Assembly: GCA_002344785.1 (NCBI GenBank)
Contig: DDUL01000052.1
Coordinates: 32,191 to 96,190 of the forward strand
DNA: 64,000 nucleotides
Source: Bdellovibrionaceae bacterium UBA2339
GTDB taxonomy: Bacteria > Bdellovibrionota > Bdellovibrionia > Bdellovibrionales > JAMPXM01
Direction: 5' to 3'
Shown: piece after piece, positions 61,904 to 64,000 of the stretch
Position numbering within the stretch: position 1 is the first letter of the stretch
How the letters are laid out: every line of letters starts with the position of its first letter
Notes under the pieces: model-generated
The model's database searches: none
What the model was told of the DNA's origin: nothing
Seen by the model: only the letters and a program-made list of their open reading frames with translations
Translations under genes and position numbers: made by a program

Positions 61904-63372
61904 GGATGGGCTCCTTCTTGAGCACAACAGCTTTCAATTTGACAAGTTTCGCAGGCGACGAACTTTGCGTTGGGACAGTAAGCGACGCGAATGGGTTGCG
62001 GAAAATGTGCACGACCGTAAATCAAGCGTGGAAAGTCGATGATTTCACTTTCCGAGTGCTGCAGGGGTCTGAGGTCGACAAAGGGAAGATTGCCAGAAGG
62101 TGGATTGCAATAAGATAGACCACCGCGAGCTCGCTCAGGGTTTTCGGAAATCCATTGCGCCGTTGCACGTTGCAATTGTCGCGCGGGCCACTGCGCCTCC
62201 ATCATGGCCGTCGCCGTGTTTTGACTCATCACCAAGTGCCCGAGCGCCAAGACGCCGACGATCCAGGCGGTTCGAGTTTGTGCATGTGTTGAGAGGCGGC
62301 TGAGTGCGACGGCGAGAATGAGAATCGCGAAGCTCGAGAATTGAAATGCATAGTAAGTGTTCTTTGCTATGTACTCCAGGCCTCGCGGCGCCATTCGCCC
62401 CAATGCAACGATCGCGACAAAGCCGAGAGCTCCCCAAATTCCAAATTGTAGCAAGTCCTTTTGCGCGGGCGTCAGCGCCAAGCGCTTTCGATAGAGCCAA
62501 AAGAATGTGAGTGCGCTGGCGATGGCGCCGATCGCAAGTCGAAAATCCGCGACGGGAAACTTCGATCGGAGAGCCTGAGGATCAACAAGGCTTGTCGGCC
62601 AGATCCACCAACCTGTGACTTGCAACCATAGTAATGGCAGGGCCTTGACGGACTCGAACAGACTGCCGCGCTCGATTTGTCCGTCGCCGAAACTGATCTG
62701 GCGAAGTTCGGCATCAATGAAGTTCGCGATCAGATAGATCGGCAACGGTAGGAGAAGTTCCCAGCGGAAAGTTTGTTCGCGACGCATTTTCCAGAGCGAC
62801 CAGGCCAGGAAAAGCGCGCCGCCCAATTCATAAGTCATCGACATCAAGAGGGCGATGCCGAACTGAACCCATCGACCCCAGCCGCTTGAGGGTGTCAGCA
62901 CAAAGGCATAGGCCAAAGCTGCGAAGAGCACATAGGCGTGAATGTGTTGCCATGAGACGGCATCAATGTGTGAGGCATTCACGGCAAAGAGTGCGGCCAG
63001 CGACCAAGCGAGCGGCGCTGAGAGATGGACGCGTAAGATCCGCCACAGCAACACACAGGTGACGGCGTAAAGGCAAAGGCCAAAGCCTTGCCAAAGCAGC
63101 GGATCGCGACCGAAGGCTGCGAACTCAAACGACATCAGCGTGAAGAGCACAGGTCGATAGAGAATGGGATCCGAAGGGTAGCAAGTGCGGGTGCGGTTGT
63201 AGGAGATCAAATGCGACCAAGTTTCTGAGAAGCTTTGGTCCCAAGGCACTTCAAGTAATAGGCAAAGATGATCGCCTCGGAAAACATGAAACAGCGTCGG
63301 CCACCACGTGAACAGCACAAGACCGATCAGTCCCCATGCGGCCCATGTTGTCGTCGATGCTCGAGGCGCCAT
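61900..63372 (-). CDS. polytopic membrane protein with C-terminal Cys motif, paralogue B
   Basis: 490 residues, with the same architecture as the gene that follows: DHLCLLLEVP, FSETWSHLISYNRTRTCYPS, LYRPVLFTLM, SWQHIHAYVL and SMTYELGGALFL recur at matching places, and the C-terminus ends with CETCQIESCC. Sequence between these blocks is much less alike, so the pair is old or has diverged in function. The shared Asp/His near the first periplasmic loop (GDHLCLLLE and RTDHTCLLLE) could be catalytic as in GT-C enzymes. The pair is translationally coupled (ATGA). Function unknown. Confidence 0.75.
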   Translation of the reverse strand: MAPRASTTTWAAWGLIGLVLFTWWPTLFHVFRGDHLCLLLEVPWDQSFSETWSHLISYNRTRTCYPSDPILYRPVLFTLMSFEFAAFGRDPLLWQGFGLCLYAVTCVLLWRILRVHLSAPLAWSLAALFAVNASHIDAVSWQHIHAYVLFAALAYAFVLTPSSGWGRWVQFGIALLMSMTYELGGALFLAWSLWKMRREQTFRWELLLPLPIYLIANFIDAELRQISFGDGQIERGSLFESVKALPLLWLQVTGWWIWPTSLVDPQALRSKFPVADFRLAIGAIASALTFFWLYRKRLALTPAQKDLLQFGIWGALGFVAIVALGRMAPRGLEYIAKNTYYAFQFSSFAILILAVALSRLSTHAQTRTAWIVGVLALGHLVMSQNTATAMMEAQWPARQLQRATAQWISENPERARGGLSYCNPPSGNLPFVDLRPLQHSESEIIDFPRLIYGRAHFPQPIRVAYCPNAKFVACETCQIESCCAQEGAHP

Positions 63373-63410
63373 GCTCTCATGTTGCGGTGAGATTCAAGTC
63401 TTGGCTAGCT

Positions 63411-63998
63411 CTAACTGACAGGCTGAGCGGCCGCGAAGATCGATGGGGCGCTGGGTGCAGCGGTGGAATTTGAACTTGCAATCTCCGACTGCAAAATCTG
63501 GCGGCCGTCCTCCACGCGCTCGGCAAAGAGTCGACATAGCTTCTCTTCAACCTTGGACCAGGGCATGAGTTTGGACCACCACCAAAAGCAAAGCATGTTG
63601 TAGAGAACGAAGGGGTAGCAATCGTGCTGCATACGATGATCAAAGAGTGAGCCTTTCACGTTCGCGTGCGGAAAAATTCCCAGCTCCTGCAGCAGTCGGC
63701 CTGTGCTCCGAGTTGTCTGCGTCAGCTCAGGCCTTGCGGCGAAGCCATGACGGTCGACAATGAGTCGATCTGTAAATCTTTGGTCGGGCGGCACGTCGAA
63801 GTCGATGACCGGACTTGAGAACTCGAGCTCATGATGCGCGTAGAGTGTCTTGAAGAGTTGGCGAATGGAGGACATATGCCCGGGCAAATGGAGAAGCTCG
63901 CGAGTCATGCCGTCATAGACGTGAGTGATCCCTTTTCCTTGCGCGCGCAGTGCGTGCGCATGATGAATCGCCGCGAGATGCCAGCTCAGTGAACTCAT
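63411..63998 (-). CDS. protein of unknown function, possibly cut at the window edge
   Basis: At least 195 residues if started at the ATG at 63998, which is only two bases from the window end, so the frame may continue to the right. No family is recognised. It is rich in His and Trp (HLAAIHHAHAL, LYAHHELEF, CFWWWSKLMPW) and has DFDVPPDQRF and DRHGF. It has no clear signal peptide. It lies 38 bp upstream of the paired membrane proteins on the same strand and could be co-transcribed with them. Confidence 0.55.
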   Translation of the reverse strand: MSSLSWHLAAIHHAHALRAQGKGITHVYDGMTRELLHLPGHMSSIRQLFKTLYAHHELEFSSPVIDFDVPPDQRFTDRLIVDRHGFAARPELTQTTRSTGRLLQELGIFPHANVKGSLFDHRMQHDCYPFVLYNMLCFWWWSKLMPWSKVEEKLCRLFAERVEDGRQILQSEIASSNSTAAPSAPSIFAAAQPVS

Positions 63999-64000
63999 CC

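Overview
The window looks like chromosomal DNA of an aerobic, Gram-negative bacterium with a moderately GC-rich genome, most plausibly in the Bdellovibrionota/Oligoflexia or a related deltaproteobacterial lineage. This placement is an inference from gene content: many lipoproteins and TPR proteins, an LpoB/COG3014 pair, PrkA-YeaH-SpoVR, a PhaR-type regulator, a CarF/PEDS1-type lipid desaturase otherwise known from myxobacteria and animals, and an A2-type caa3 oxidase. I see no insertion sequence, prophage, CRISPR array or rRNA. The only tRNA is a tRNA-Arg(TCG) cut by the left edge.

Layout. 1-5.3 kb: the tRNA, an FtsX-type permease, then a tightly packed lipid operon (alpha/beta-hydrolase, stand-alone E2-like acyltransferase, fatty-acid hydroxylase, CarF/PEDS1-like desaturase, methyltransferase-like protein). 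5.3-8.3 kb: HAD phosphatase, GNAT-like protein and GlpD. 8.5-14.3 kb: MreB, a divergent sigma/anti-sigma-like pair, a sensor histidine kinase and a membrane protein. 14.3-22.3 kb: envelope genes (RadC-like, LpoB-like, COG3014, YafK-type L,D-transpeptidase-fold protein, PhaR-like regulator, pseudopilin-like protein, TPR lipoprotein, LolB-like lipoprotein). 22.6-27.3 kb: the prkA-yeaH-spoVR stress operon. 27.4-31.7 kb: an ankyrin membrane protein and a four-gene, translationally coupled membrane operon that ends in a GcvH-like protein without its lipoyl lysine. 31.8-33.7 kb: glnA and glnB. 34-39.6 kb: trmL, secA, a zinc-ribbon protein and two exported proteins.

39.7-45.1 kb: a fatty-acyl cluster (acyl-CoA ligase, KAS III-like enzyme lacking two catalytic residues, two alpha/beta-hydrolases, FabG-like SDR) that resembles OleABCD in enzyme classes. 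45.7-53.2 kb: a full caa3 oxidase set (cytochrome c, Sco, CoxB-cyt c, CoxA, CoxC, CoxD, then CtaB and CtaA for heme A). 53.1-54.8 kb: maleylacetoacetate isomerase and fumarylacetoacetase family genes of aromatic degradation, divergently arranged. 55-60.3 kb: a large secreted protein with HExxH and EF-hand motifs, translationally coupled to a membrane class III nucleotide cyclase with HEAT-like repeats. 60.3-64 kb: two tandem paralogous polytopic membrane proteins with a shared C-terminal cysteine motif, and an unknown protein at the right edge.

Beyond genes, the most striking signal is a 15-bp perfect-arm dyad, GTCTCA-NNN-TGAGAC, present four times (13187, 37617, 39681, 54868), three times just upstream of a gene. 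It is a candidate site of an unidentified regulator. The best candidates for undescribed biology are the CarF/PEDS1 lipid operon, the HTTM/GcvH-like operon, the Ole-like cluster and the paired Cys-tailed membrane proteins.
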